Assembly (NCBI RefSeq): GCF_051020955.1
Contig: NC_135027.1
Location: 1,860,001 to 1,924,000 of the forward strand
Direction of reading: 5' to 3'
DNA from: Megalopta genalis
Taxonomy: Eukaryota > Arthropoda > Insecta > Hymenoptera > Halictidae
Length of the DNA: 64,000 nucleotides
How positions within the stretch are numbered: position 1 is the stretch's first letter; the number at the start of each line of letters is the position of its first letter. The notes beneath the pieces were generated by a model that was given only the letters and a program-made list of their open reading frames with translations, was not told where the DNA came from and did not search any database. Position numbers and translations under genes: made by a program. Below, in pieces: positions 42,966 through 54,065 of the stretch.

Positions 42966-45430
42966 CCCGAATCTGCCCGACCTGCCCGACATGCTCGAAT
43001 CTGCCCGAACCTGCCCGAATCTGCCGCTATCAGCCCCTATCTGCCCGAATTTGCCCATATCTGCCCGAATCTGCCCGACCTGCCCGACATGCTCGAATCT
43101 GCCCGACATGCCCGAATCTGTCGCTATCAGCCCCTATCTGCCCGAATTTGCCCATATCTGCCCGAATCTGCCCGACTTGCCCGAATCTGCCCGACCTGCC
43201 CGAATCTGCCCGAATCTGCCGCTATCAGCCCCTATCTGCCCGAATCTGCCCATATCTGCCCGAGTCTGACCGAATCTGCCCGAATCTGCCCGACTTGCCC
43301 GAATCTGCCCGACCTGCCCGAATCTGCCCGACATGCCCGAATCTGCCCGACCTGCCCGACTTGCCCGAATCTGCCCGAATTTGCCCGACCTGCCCGAATC
43401 TGCCCGACCTGCCCGACTTGCCCGAATCTGCCCGAATTTGCCCGACCTGCCCGACTTGCCCGAATCTGCCCGACATGCCCGAATCTGCCCGAATCTGCCC
43501 GAATCTGCCCGAATTTGAATTTCTCGGATTTAGCTGTTTTCTCGAATTTAGCTGTTTTCCCGAATCTGCCCGACCTGCCCGACATGCTCGAATCTGCCCG
43601 AACCTGCCCGAATCTGCCGCTATCAGCCCCTATCTGCCCGAATTTGCCCGAATTTGCCCATATCTGCCCGAATCTGCCCGACTTGCCCGAATCTGCCCGA
43701 CCTGCCCGAATCTGCCGCTATCAGCCCCTATCTGCCCGAATCTGCCCGACATGCCCGAATCTGCCCGACCTGCCCGACCTGTCCGAATCTGCCCATATCT
43801 GCCCGACCTGCCCGACCTGCCCGAAACTGCCCGAATCTGCCCATATCTGCCCGAATCTGCCCGAATCTGCCCGAATCTGCCCGAATCTGCCCGAATTTGC
43901 CCGACCTGCCCGAATCTGCCGCTATCAGCCCCTATCTGCCCGAATTTGCCCATATCTGCCCGACATGCCCGAATCTGCCGCTATCAGCCCCTATCTGCCC
44001 GAATTTGCCCATATCTGCCCGAATCTGCCCGACCTGCCCGACATGCTCGAATCTGCCCGACATGCCCGAATCTGCCGCTATCAGCCCCTATCTGCCCTAA
44101 TTTGCCCATATCTGCCCGAATCTGCCCGACCTGCCCGAATCTGCCCGAATCTGCCGCTATCAGCCCCTATCTGCCCGAATCTGCCCATATCTGCCCGAGT
44201 CTGACCGAATCTGCCCGACTTGCCCGAATCTGCCCGACCTGCCCGAATCTGCCCGACATGCCCGAATCTGCCGCTATCAGCCCCTATCTGCCCGAATCTG
44301 CCCATATCTGCCAGAATCTGCCGCTATCAGCCCCTATCTGCCCGAATCTGCCCATTTCTGCCCGAATCTGCCCGACCTGCCCATATCTGCCCGAATCTGC
44401 CCGACCTGCCCGAATCTGCCCGAATCTGCCGCTATCAGCCCCTATCTGCCCGAATCTGCCCATATCTGCCCATATCTGCCCGAATCTGCCGGACCTGCCC
44501 GAATCTGCCCGAATCTGCCCGAATCTGCCCGACATGCCCGAATCTGCCCGAATCTGCCCGAATCTGCCCGAATCTGCCCGAATTTGAATTTCTCGGATTT
44601 AGCTGTTTTCTCGGGTTTAGCTGTTTTCTAGGATTTAGCTGATTTCTTGGATTTAGCTGATTTTTCAGATTTAGCTGATTTCTTGGATTTAGCTGATTTT
44701 TCAGATTTAGCTGATTTCTCGGATTTAGCTGTTTTTTTGGATTTAGCTGATTTCTTGGATTTAGCTGATTTCTCGGATTTAGCTGTTTTCTTGGATTTAG
44801 CTGATTTTTCAGATTTAGCTGTTTTCTTGGATTTAGCTGTTTTCTTTGATTTAGCTGTTTTCTTGGATTTAGCTTTTTTCTTTGATTTAGCCGATTTCAT
44901 TGATTTAGCTGTTTTCTTGGATTTAGCTGATTTTTCAGATTTAGCTGATTTCTTGGATTTAGCTGATTTCTCGGATTTAGCTGATTTCTCGGATTTAGCT
45001 GTTTTCTTGGATTTAGCTGATTTCTCGGATTTAGCTGTTTTTCCGATTTTAGCTGATTTCTCGGATTTAGCTGTTTTCTTGGATTTAGCTGTTTTCTTTG
45101 ATTTAGCCGATTTCATGGATTTAGCTGTTTTCTTGGATTTAGCTGATTTTTCAGATTTAGCCGATTTCTTGGATTTAGCTGATTTCTTGGATTTAGCTGT
45201 TTTCTTGGATTTAGCCGATTTCTTGGATTTAGCTGTTTTCTTGGATTTAGCTGATTTTTCAGATTTAGCTGTTTTCTTGGATTTAGCTGTTTTCTTTGAC
45301 TTAGCCGATTTCATGGATTTAGCTGTTTTCTTGGATTTAGCTGATTTTTCAGATTTAGCTGTTTTCTTGGATTTAGCTGTTTTCTCGGATTTTGCTGATT
45401 TCTTGGTTTTAGCTGTTTTCTCGAATTTAG
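42922..45430 (+). repeat. 3.7-3.9-kb-offset duplication, copy 1
   Basis: Matches 46813-49135. The offset is 3891 up to about 43736, then 3687 after a 204-base stretch (about 43740-43943) that the second copy lacks, then 3705 after one extra 18-bp unit in the second copy near 48301. Confidence 0.86.
42966..44586 (-). repeat. 9/10-bp array, C-rich top, rich in CCGCTATCAGCC modules
   Basis: One spacer near 43517. CCGCTATCAGCCCC modules are unusually dense from 43.6 to 44.45 kb, and CTGTCGCTATCAG near 43119 is a variant of that module. CTGCCCTAATTTG (near 44096) and CTGCCAGAATC (near 44312) recur in the partner copy. Confidence 0.94.
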
Positions 45431-45437
45431 CTGTTTT
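44587..45437 (+). repeat. 18-bp block with CTTTGATTTAGCCGATTTCAT subfamily, copy 1
   Basis: About 47 units. Unlike other blocks it carries TTCTTTGATTTAG and AGCCGATTTCATGG units (near 44840-44900, 45090-45120 and 45290-45320) and enters through CTCGGGTTTAGCTG. Near-identical blocks lie at 48273-49142 and 49517-50385. Confidence 0.94.
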
Positions 45438-45648
45438 CCCGAATCTGCCCGACCTGCCCGACATGCTCGAATCTGCCCGAACCTGCCCGAATCTGCCGCT
45501 ATCAGCCCCTATCTGCCCGAATTTGCCCGAATCTGCCCGACCTGCCCGAATCTGCCCGACATGCCCGAATCTGCCCGACCTGCCCGACTTGCCCGACCTG
45601 CCCGAATCTGCCCGACATGCCCGAATCTGCCCGAATCTGCCCGAATTT
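45438..45648 (-). repeat. 211-bp C-rich cassette, copy 3
   Basis: Same series and length as 39185-39396 and 42281-42491. Confidence 0.9.
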
Positions 45649-46266
45649 GAATTTCTCGGATTTAGCTGATTTCTTGGATTTAGCTGTTTTCCTGGATTTA
45701 GCTGATTTCTTGGATTTAGCTGATTTTTCAGATTTAGCTGTTTTCTTGGATTTAGCTGATTCCTTGGATTTAGCTGTTTTCTTGGATTTAGCTGATTCCT
45801 TGGATTTAGCTGATTTCTCGGATTTAGCTGTTTTCTTGGATTTAGCTGTTTTCTAGGATTTAGCTGATTTCTTGGATTTAGCTGATTTTTCAGATTTAGC
45901 TGATTTCTTGGATTTAGCTGATTTTTCAGATTTAGCTGATTTCTCGGATTTAGCTGTTTTCTTGGATTTAGCTGATTTCTTGGATTTAGCTGATTTCTCG
46001 GATTTAGCTGATTTCTTGGATTTAGCTGATTTTTCAGATTTAGCTGATTTCTCGGATTTAGCTGTTTTCTTGGATTTAGCTGATTTCTTGGATTTAGCTG
46101 ATTTCTCGGATTTAGCTGTTTTCTTGGATTTAGCTGATTTCTCAGATTTAGCTGATTTCTCGGATTTATCTGATTTCTAGGATTTAGCTGTGTTCTTGGA
46201 TTTAGCTGATTTCTCGGATTTTGCTGATTTCTTGGTTTTAGCTGTTTTCTCGAATTTAGCTGTTTT
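45649..46266 (+). repeat. 18-bp satellite block with exit module
   Basis: Same plan as 39397-40013. The exit module starts near 46165. Confidence 0.94.
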
Positions 46267-48272
46267 CCCGAATCTGCCCGACCTGCCCGACATGCTCGAA
46301 TCTGCCCGAACCTGCCCGAATCTGCCGCTATCAGCCCCTATCTGCCCGAATTTGCCCGAATCTGCCCGACCTGCCCGAATCTGCCCGACATGCCCGAATC
46401 TGCCCGACCTGCCCGACTTGCCCGAATCTGCCCGAATCTGCCCGACCTGCCCGAATCTGCCGCTATCAGCCCCTATCTGCCCGAATCTGCCCATATCTGC
46501 CCGAGTCTGACCGAATCTGCCCGAATCTGCCCGACTTGCCCGAATCTGCCCGACCTGCCCGAATCTGCCCGACATGCCCGAATCTGCCCGACTTGCCCGA
46601 ATCTGCCCGACCTGCCCGAATCTGCCCGACATGCCCGAATCTGCCCGACCTGCCCGACTTGCCCGAATCTGCCCGAATTTGCCCGACCTGCCCGAATCTG
46701 CCCGACCTGCCCGACTTGCCCGAATCTGCCCGAATTTGCCCGACCTGCCCGACTTGCCCGAATCTGCCCGACATGCCCGAATCTGCCCGAATCTGCCCGA
46801 ATCTGCCCGAATTTGAATTTCTCGGATTTAGCTGTTTTCTCGAATTTAGCTGTTTTCCCGAATCTGCCCGACCTGCCCGACATGCTCGAATCTGCCCGAA
46901 CCTGCCCGAATCTGCCGCTATCAGCCCCTATCTGCCCGAATTTGCCCATATCTGCCCGAATCTGCCCGACCTGCCCGACATGCTCGAATCTGCCCGACAT
47001 GCCCGAATCTGCCGCTATCAGCCCCTATCTGCCCGAATTTGCCCATATCTGCCCGAATCTGCCCGACTTGCCCGAATCTGCCCGACCTGCCCGAATCTGC
47101 CCGAATCTGCCGCTATCAGCCCCTATCTGCCCGAATCTGCCCATATCTGCCCGAGTCTGACCGAATCTGCCCGAATCTGCCCGACTTGCCCGAATCTGCC
47201 CGACCTGCCCGAATCTGCCCGACATGCCCGAATCTGCCCGACCTGCCCGACTTGCCCGAATCTGCCCGAATTTGCCCGACCTGCCCGAATCTGCCCGACC
47301 TGCCCGACTTGCCCGAATCTGCCCGAATTTGCCCGACCTGCCCGACTTGCCCGAATCTGCCCGACATGCCCGAATCTGCCCGAATCTGCCCGAATCTGCC
47401 CGAATTTGAATTTCTCGGATTTAGCTGTTTTCTCGAATTTAGCTGTTTTCCCGAATCTGCCCGACCTGCCCGACATGCTCGAATCTGCCCGAACCTGCCC
47501 GAATCTGCCGCTATCAGCCCCTATCTGCCCGAATTTGCCCGAATTTGCCCATATCTGCCCGAATCTGCCCGACTTGCCCGAATCTGCCCGACCTGCCCGA
47601 ATCTGCCGCTATCAGCCCCTATCTGCCCGAATTTGCCCATATCTGCCCGACATGCCCGAATCTGCCGCTATCAGCCCCTATCTGCCCGAATTTGCCCATA
47701 TCTGCCCGAATCTGCCCGACCTGCCCGACATGCTCGAATCTGCCCGACATGCCCGAATCTGCCGCTATCAGCCCCTATCTGCCCTAATTTGCCCATATCT
47801 GCCCGAATCTGCCCGACCTGCCCGAATCTGCCCGAATCTGCCGCTATCAGCCCCTATCTGCCCGAATCTGCCCATATCTGCCCGAGTCTGACCGAATCTG
47901 CCCGACTTGCCCGAATCTGCCCGACCTGCCCGAATCTGCCCGACATGCCCGAATCTGCCGCTATCAGCCCCTATCTGCCCGAATCTGCCCATATCTGCCA
48001 GAATCTGCCGCTATCAGCCCCTATCTGCCCGAATCTGCCCATTTCTGCCCGAATCTGCCCGACCTGCCCATATCTGCCCGAATCTGCCCGACCTGCCCGA
48101 ATCTGCCCGAATCTGCCGCTATCAGCCCCTATCTGCCCGAATCTGCCCATATCTGCCCATATCTGCCCGAATCTGCCGGACCTGCCCGAATCTGCCCGAA
48201 TCTGCCCGAATCTGCCCGACATGCCCGAATCTGCCCGAATCTGCCCGAATCTGCCCGAATCTGCCCGAATTT
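46267..48272 (-). repeat. 9/10-bp array, C-rich top
   Basis: Spacers near 46815 and 47408. The second half is the partner of 42966-44586 minus 204 bases, including the CTGCCCTAATTTG and CTGCCAGAATC variants. Confidence 0.94.
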
Positions 48273-49135
48273 GAATTTCTCGGATTTAGCTGTTTTCTCG
48301 GATTTAGCTGTTTTCTCGGGTTTAGCTGTTTTCTAGGATTTAGCTGATTTCTTGGATTTAGCTGATTTTTCAGATTTAGCTGATTTCTTGGATTTAGCTG
48401 ATTTTTCAGATTTAGCTGATTTCTCGGATTTAGCTGTTTTTTTGGATTTAGCTGATTTCTTGGATTTAGCTGATTTCTCGGATTTAGCTGTTTTCTTGGA
48501 TTTAGCTGATTTTTCAGATTTAGCTGTTTTCTTGGATTTAGCTCTTTTCTTTGATTTAGCTGTTTTCTTGGATTTAGCTTTTTTCTTTGATTTAGCCGAT
48601 TTCATTGATTTAGCTGTTTTCTTGGATTTAGCTGATTTTTCAGATTTAGCTGATTTCTTGGATTTAGCTGATTTCTCGGATTTAGCTGATTTCTCGGATT
48701 TAGCTGTTTTCTTGGATTTAGCTGATTTCTCGGATTTAGCTGTTTTTCCGATTTTAGCTGATTTCTCGGATTTAGCTGTTTTCTTGGATTTAGCTGTTTT
48801 CTTTGATTTAGCCGATTTCATGGATTTAGCTGTTTTCTTGGATTTAGCTGATTTTTCAGATTTAGCCGATTTCTTGGATTTAGCTGATTTCTTGGATTTA
48901 GCTGTTTTCTTGGATTTAGCCGATTTCTTGGATTTAGCTGTTTTCTTGGATTTAGCTGATTTTTCAGATTTAGCTGTTTTCTTGGATTTAGCTGTTTTCT
49001 TTGACTTAGCCGATTTCATGGATTTAGCTGTTTTCTTGGATTTAGCTGATTTTTCAGATTTAGCTGTTTTCTTGGATTTAGCTGTTTTCTCGGATTTTGC
49101 TGATTTCTTGGTTTTAGCTGTTTTCTCGAATTTAG
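46813..49135 (+). repeat. 3.7-3.9-kb-offset duplication, copy 2
   Basis: Second copy of 42922-45430. Confidence 0.86.
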
Positions 49136-49157
49136 CTGTTTTCCCGAATCTGCCCGA
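47942..49157 (+). repeat. 1.24-kb tandem duplication, copy 1
   Basis: Matches 49185-50400 at offset 1243. Substitutions include GCTCTTTTCTTTG near 48541 versus GCTGTTTTCTTTG near 49784, and GCTTTTTTCTTTG near 48578 versus GCTGTTTTCTTTG near 49821. Confidence 0.88.
48273..49142 (+). repeat. 18-bp block with CTTTG/AGCCG subfamily, copy 2
   Basis: Same as 44587-45437 with one additional CTCGGATTTAGCTGTTTT unit at the entry. Confidence 0.94.
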
Positions 49158-49516
49158 ATCTGCCCGAAATGCCCGAATCTGCCCGACATGCCCGAATCTG
49201 CCGCTATCAGCCCCTATCTGCCCGAATCTGCCCATATCTGCCAGAATCTGCCGCTATCAGCCCCTATCTGCCCGAATCTGCCCATTTCTGCCCGAATCTG
49301 CCCGACCTGCCCATATCTGCCCGAATCTGCCCGACCTGCCCGAATCTGCCCGAATCTGCCGCTATCAGCCCCTATCTGCCCGAATCTGCCCATATCTGCC
49401 CATATCTGCCCGAATCTGCCGGACCTGCCCGAATCTGCCCGAATCTGCCCGAATCTGCCCGACATGCCCGAATCTGCCCGAATCTGCCCGAATCTGCCCG
49501 AATCTGCCCGAATTTG
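49143..49516 (-). repeat. C-rich 9/10-bp stretch between duplicated 18-bp blocks
   Basis: About 370 bases with three CCGCTATCAGCC modules. Its left edge carries CCCGAAATGCCCG near 49166, a probable join word created when the 1.24-kb unit was duplicated. Confidence 0.92.
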
Positions 49517-50400
49517 AATTTCTCGGATTTAGCTGTTTTCTCGGATTTAGCTGTTTTCTCGGGTTTAGCTGTTTTCTAGGATTTAGCTGATTTCTTGGAT
49601 TTAGCTGATTTTTCAGATTTAGCTGATTTCTTGGATTTAGCTGATTTTTCAGATTTAGCTGATTTCTCGGATTTAGCTGTTTTTTTGGATTTAGCTGATT
49701 TCTTGGATTTAGCTGATTTCTCGGATTTAGCTGTTTTCTTGGATTTAGCTGATTTTTCAGATTTAGCTGTTTTCTTGGATTTAGCTGTTTTCTTTGATTT
49801 AGCTGTTTTCTTGGATTTAGCTGTTTTCTTTGATTTAGCCGATTTCATTGATTTAGCTGTTTTCTTGGATTTAGCTGATTTTTCAGATTTAGCTGATTTC
49901 TTGGATTTAGCTGATTTCTCGGATTTAGCTGATTTCTCGGATTTAGCTGTTTTCTTGGATTTAGCTGATTTCTCGGATTTAGCTGTTTTTCCGATTTTAG
50001 CTGATTTCTCGGATTTAGCTGTTTTCTTGGATTTAGCTGTTTTCTTTGATTTAGCCGATTTCATGGATTTAGCTGTTTTCTTGGATTTAGCTGATTTTTC
50101 AGATTTAGCCGATTTCTTGGATTTAGCTGATTTCTTGGATTTAGCTGTTTTCTTGGATTTAGCCGATTTCTTGGATTTAGCTGTTTTCTTGGATTTAGCT
50201 GATTTTTCAGATTTAGCTGTTTTCTTGGATTTAGCTGTTTTCTTTGACTTAGCCGATTTCATGGATTTAGCTGTTTTCTTGGATTTAGCTGATTTTTCAG
50301 ATTTAGCTGTTTTCTTGGATTTAGCTGTTTTCTCGGATTTTGCTGATTTCTTGGTTTTAGCTGTTTTCTCGAATTTAGCTGTTTTCCCGAATCTGCCCGA
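49185..50400 (+). repeat. 1.24-kb tandem duplication, copy 2
   Basis: Second copy of 47942-49157. Only about 27 bases separate the two. Confidence 0.88.
49517..50385 (+). repeat. 18-bp block with CTTTG/AGCCG subfamily, copy 3
   Basis: Third copy of this block type. It is more regular than copies 1 and 2 because the TTTTTTC and CTCTTTTC changes are absent. Confidence 0.94.
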
Positions 50401-50956
50401 CCTGCCCGACATGCTCGAATCTGCCCGAACCTGCCCGAATCTGCCGCTATCAGCCCCTATCTGCCCGAATCTGCCCATATCTGCCCGAATCTGCCGCTAT
50501 CAGCCCCTATCTGCTCGAATCTGCCCGAATCTGCCGACCTGCCCGACATGCCCGAATCTGCCCGAATCTGCCCGAATTTGAATTTCTCGGATTTAGATGT
50601 TTTCTCGAATTTAGCTGTTTTCCCGAATCTGCCCGACCTGCCCGACATGCTCGAATCTGCCCGAACCTGCCCGAATCTGCCGCTATCAGCCCCTATCTGC
50701 CCGAATCTGCCCAAATCTGCCCGAGTCTGACCGAATCTGCCCGACTTGCCCGAATCTGCCCGACCTGCCCGAATCTGCCCGACATGCCCGAATCTGCCCG
50801 ACTTGCCCGAATCTGCCCGACTTGCCCGAATCTGCCCGAATTTGCCCGACCTGCCCGACTTGCCCGAATCTGCCCGACCTGCCCGACTTGCCCGACCTGC
50901 CCGAATCTGCCCGAATCTGCCCGACATGCCCGGATCTGCCCGAATCTGCCCGAATT
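50386..50956 (-). repeat. 9/10-bp array, C-rich top
   Basis: One spacer near 50579 with the GATTTAGATG variant typical of the 31-34 kb region. CATGCCCGGATCTG near 50928 is private. Confidence 0.93.
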
Positions 50957-52080
50957 TGAATTTTTCGGATTTAGCTGCTTTCTCGGATTTAGCTGATTTC
51001 TTGGATTTAGCTGATTTTTCAGATTTAGCTGATTTCTCGGATTTGGCTGTTTTCTTGGATTTAGCTGTTTTCTAGGATTTAGCTGATTTCTTGGATTTAG
51101 CTGATTTTTCAGATTTAGCTGATTTCTTGGATTTAGCTGATTTTTCAGATTTAGCTGATTTCTCGGATTTAGCTGTTTTCTTGGATTTAGCTGTTTTCTA
51201 GGATTTAGCTGATTTCTTGGATTTAGCTGATTTTTCAGATTTAGCTGATTTCTTGGATTTAGCTGATTTTTCAGATTTAGCTGATTTCTCGGATTTAGCT
51301 GTTTTCTTGGATTTAGCTGATTTCTTGGATTTAGCTGATTTCTCGGATTTAGCTGTTTTTCCGATTTTAGCTGATTTCTCGGATTTAGCTGTTTTCTTGG
51401 ATTTAGCTGTTTTCTAGGATTTAGCTGATTTCTTGGATTTAGCTGATTTTTCAGATTTAGCTGATTTCACGGATTTAGCTGTTTTCTTGGATTTAGCTGA
51501 TTTCTTGGATTTAGCTGATTTTTCAGATTTAGCTGATTTCTTGGATTTAGCTGTTTTCTTGGATTTAGCTGATTTTTCAGATTTAGCTGATTTCTCGGAT
51601 TTAGCTGTTTTCTTGGATTTAGCTGTTTTCTTGGATTTAGCTGATTTCTTGGATTTAGCTGTTTTCCTGGATTTAGCTGATTTCTTGGATTTAGCTGATT
51701 TTTCAGATTTAGCTGTTTTCTTGGATTTAGCTGATTTCTTGGATTTAGCTGATTTTTCAGATTTAGCTGATTTCTCGGATTTAGCTGTTTTCTTGGATTT
51801 AGCTGATTTTTCAGATTTAGCTGATTTCTCGGATTTAGCTGTTTTCTTGGATTTAGCTGATTTCTTGGATTTAGCTGTTTTCTTGGATTTAGCTGATTTC
51901 TTGGATTTAGCTGTTTTCCTGGATTTAGCTGTTTTCTTGGATTTAGCTGATTTTTCAGATTTAGCTGTTTTCCCGGATTTATCTGATTTCTAGGATTTAG
52001 CTGTGTTCTTGGATTTAGCTGATTTCTCGGATTTTGCTGATTTCTTGGTTTTAGCTGTTTTCTCGAATTTAGCTGTTTTC
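50957..52080 (+). repeat. Last long 18-bp satellite block with exit module
   Basis: About 62 units. It opens with TTTTTCGGATTTAGCTGCTT, has CTAGG punctuation near 51071, 51196 and 51415, and closes with the constant exit module from about 51978. No long 18-bp block occurs after it. Confidence 0.94.
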
Positions 52081-54065
52081 CCGAATCTGCCCGACCTGCC
52101 CGACATGCTCGAATCTGCCCGAACCTGCCCGAATCTGCCGCTATCAGCCCCTATCTGCCCGAATTTGCCCATATCTGCCCGAATCTGCCCGACCTGCCCG
52201 ACATGCTCGAATCTGCCCGACATGCCCGAATCTGCCGCTATCAGCCCCTATCTGCCCGAATTTGCCCATATCTGCCCGAATCTGCCCGACCTGCCCGAAT
52301 CTGCCCGAATCTGCCGCTATCAGCCCCTATCTGCCCGAATCTGCCCATATCTGCCCGAGTCTGACCGAATCTGCCCGACTTGCCCGAATCTGCCCGACCT
52401 GCCCGAATCTGCCCGACATGCCCGAATCTGCCCGACCTGCCCGACCTGCCCGAATCTGCCCGAATCTGCCGCTATCAGCCCCTATCTGCCCGAATCTGCC
52501 CATATCTGCCCGAGTCTGACCGAATCTGCCCGAATCTGCCCGACTTGCCCGAATCTGCCCGACCTGCCCGAATCTGCCCGACTTGCCCGAATCTGCCCGA
52601 CTTGCCCGAATCTGCCCGAATTTGCCCGACCTGCCCGACTTGCCCGAATCTGCCCGACCTGCCCGACTTGCCCGACGTGCCCGAATCTGCCCGAATCTGC
52701 CCGACCTGCCCGAATCTGCCCGACATGCCCGAATCTGCCGCTATCAGCCCCTATCTGGCCGAATCTGCCCATATCTGCCCGAATCTGCCGCTATCAGCCC
52801 CTATCTGCTCGAATCTGCCCGAATCTGCCCGACTTGCCCGAATCTGCCCGACCTGCCCGAATCTGCCCGACATGCCCGAATCTGCCCGATCTGCCCGACC
52901 TGCCCGAAACTGCCCGAATCTGCCCATATCTGCCCGACCTGCCCGACCTGCCCGAAACTGCCCGAATCTGCCCATATCTGCCCGACCTGCCCGACCTGCC
53001 CGAATCTGCCCGAATCTGCCCGAATCTGCCCGAATTTGCCCGAATCTGCCCGAATTTGCCCGACCTGCCCGAATCTGCCCGACCTGCCCGACTTGCCCGA
53101 ATCTGCCCGAATTTGCCCGACTTGCCCGAATCTGCCCGAATTTGCCCGACCTGCCCGAATCTGCCCGAATCTGCCCGACTTGCCCGAATCTGCCCGACCT
53201 GCCCGAATCTGCCCGAATCTGCCGCTATCAGCCCCTATCTGCCCGAATCTGCCCATATCTGCCCGAGTCTGACCGAATCTGCCCGAATCTGCCCGACTTG
53301 CCCGAATCTGCCCGACCTGCCCGAATCTGCCCGACTTGCCCGAATCTGCCCGAATTTGCCCGACCTGCCCGACTTGCCCGAATCTGCCCGACCTGCCCGA
53401 CTTGCCCGACGTGCCCGAATCTGCCCGAATCTGCCCGACCTGCCCGAATCTGCCCGACATGCCCGAATCTGCCGCTATCAGCCCCTATCTGGCCGAATCT
53501 GCCCATATCTGCCCGAATCTGCCGCTATCAGCCCCTATCTGCTCGAATCTGCCCGAATCTGCCCGACTTGCCCGAATCTGCCCGACCTGCCCGAATCTGC
53601 CCGACATGCCCGAATCTGCCCGATCTGCCCGACCTGCCCGAAACTGCCCGAATCTGCCCATATCTGCCCGACCTGCCCGACCTGCCCGAAACTGCCCGAA
53701 TCTGCCCATATCTGCCCGACCTGCCCGACCTGCCCGAATCTGCCCGAATCTGCCCGAATCTGCCCGAATTTGCCCGACCTGCCCGAATCTGCCCGAATCT
53801 GACAGACCTGCCCGAATCTGCCCGAATTTGCCCGACCTGCCCGACTTGCCCGAATCTGCCCGACCTGCCCGACTTGCCCGACGTGCCCGAATCTGCCCGA
53901 CATGCCCGAATCTGCCCGACCTGCCCGACCTGCCCGAAACTGCCCGAATCTGCCCATATCTGCCCGACCTGCCCGACCTGCCCGAAACTGCCCGAATCTG
54001 CCCATATCTGCCCGACCTGCCCGACCTGCCCGAATCTGCCCGAATCTGCCCGAATTTGCCCGACC

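Noticed and set aside
48333..49235. Lysine/serine/alanine-rich peptide (KSAKSEKSAKSKKTAKS type) on the bottom strand, reminiscent of histone H1 tails
   Set aside because: It is only the translation of the 18-bp unit, with no globular domain, no intron or promoter context, and the same array open in another bottom-strand frame as NQLNPR repeats.
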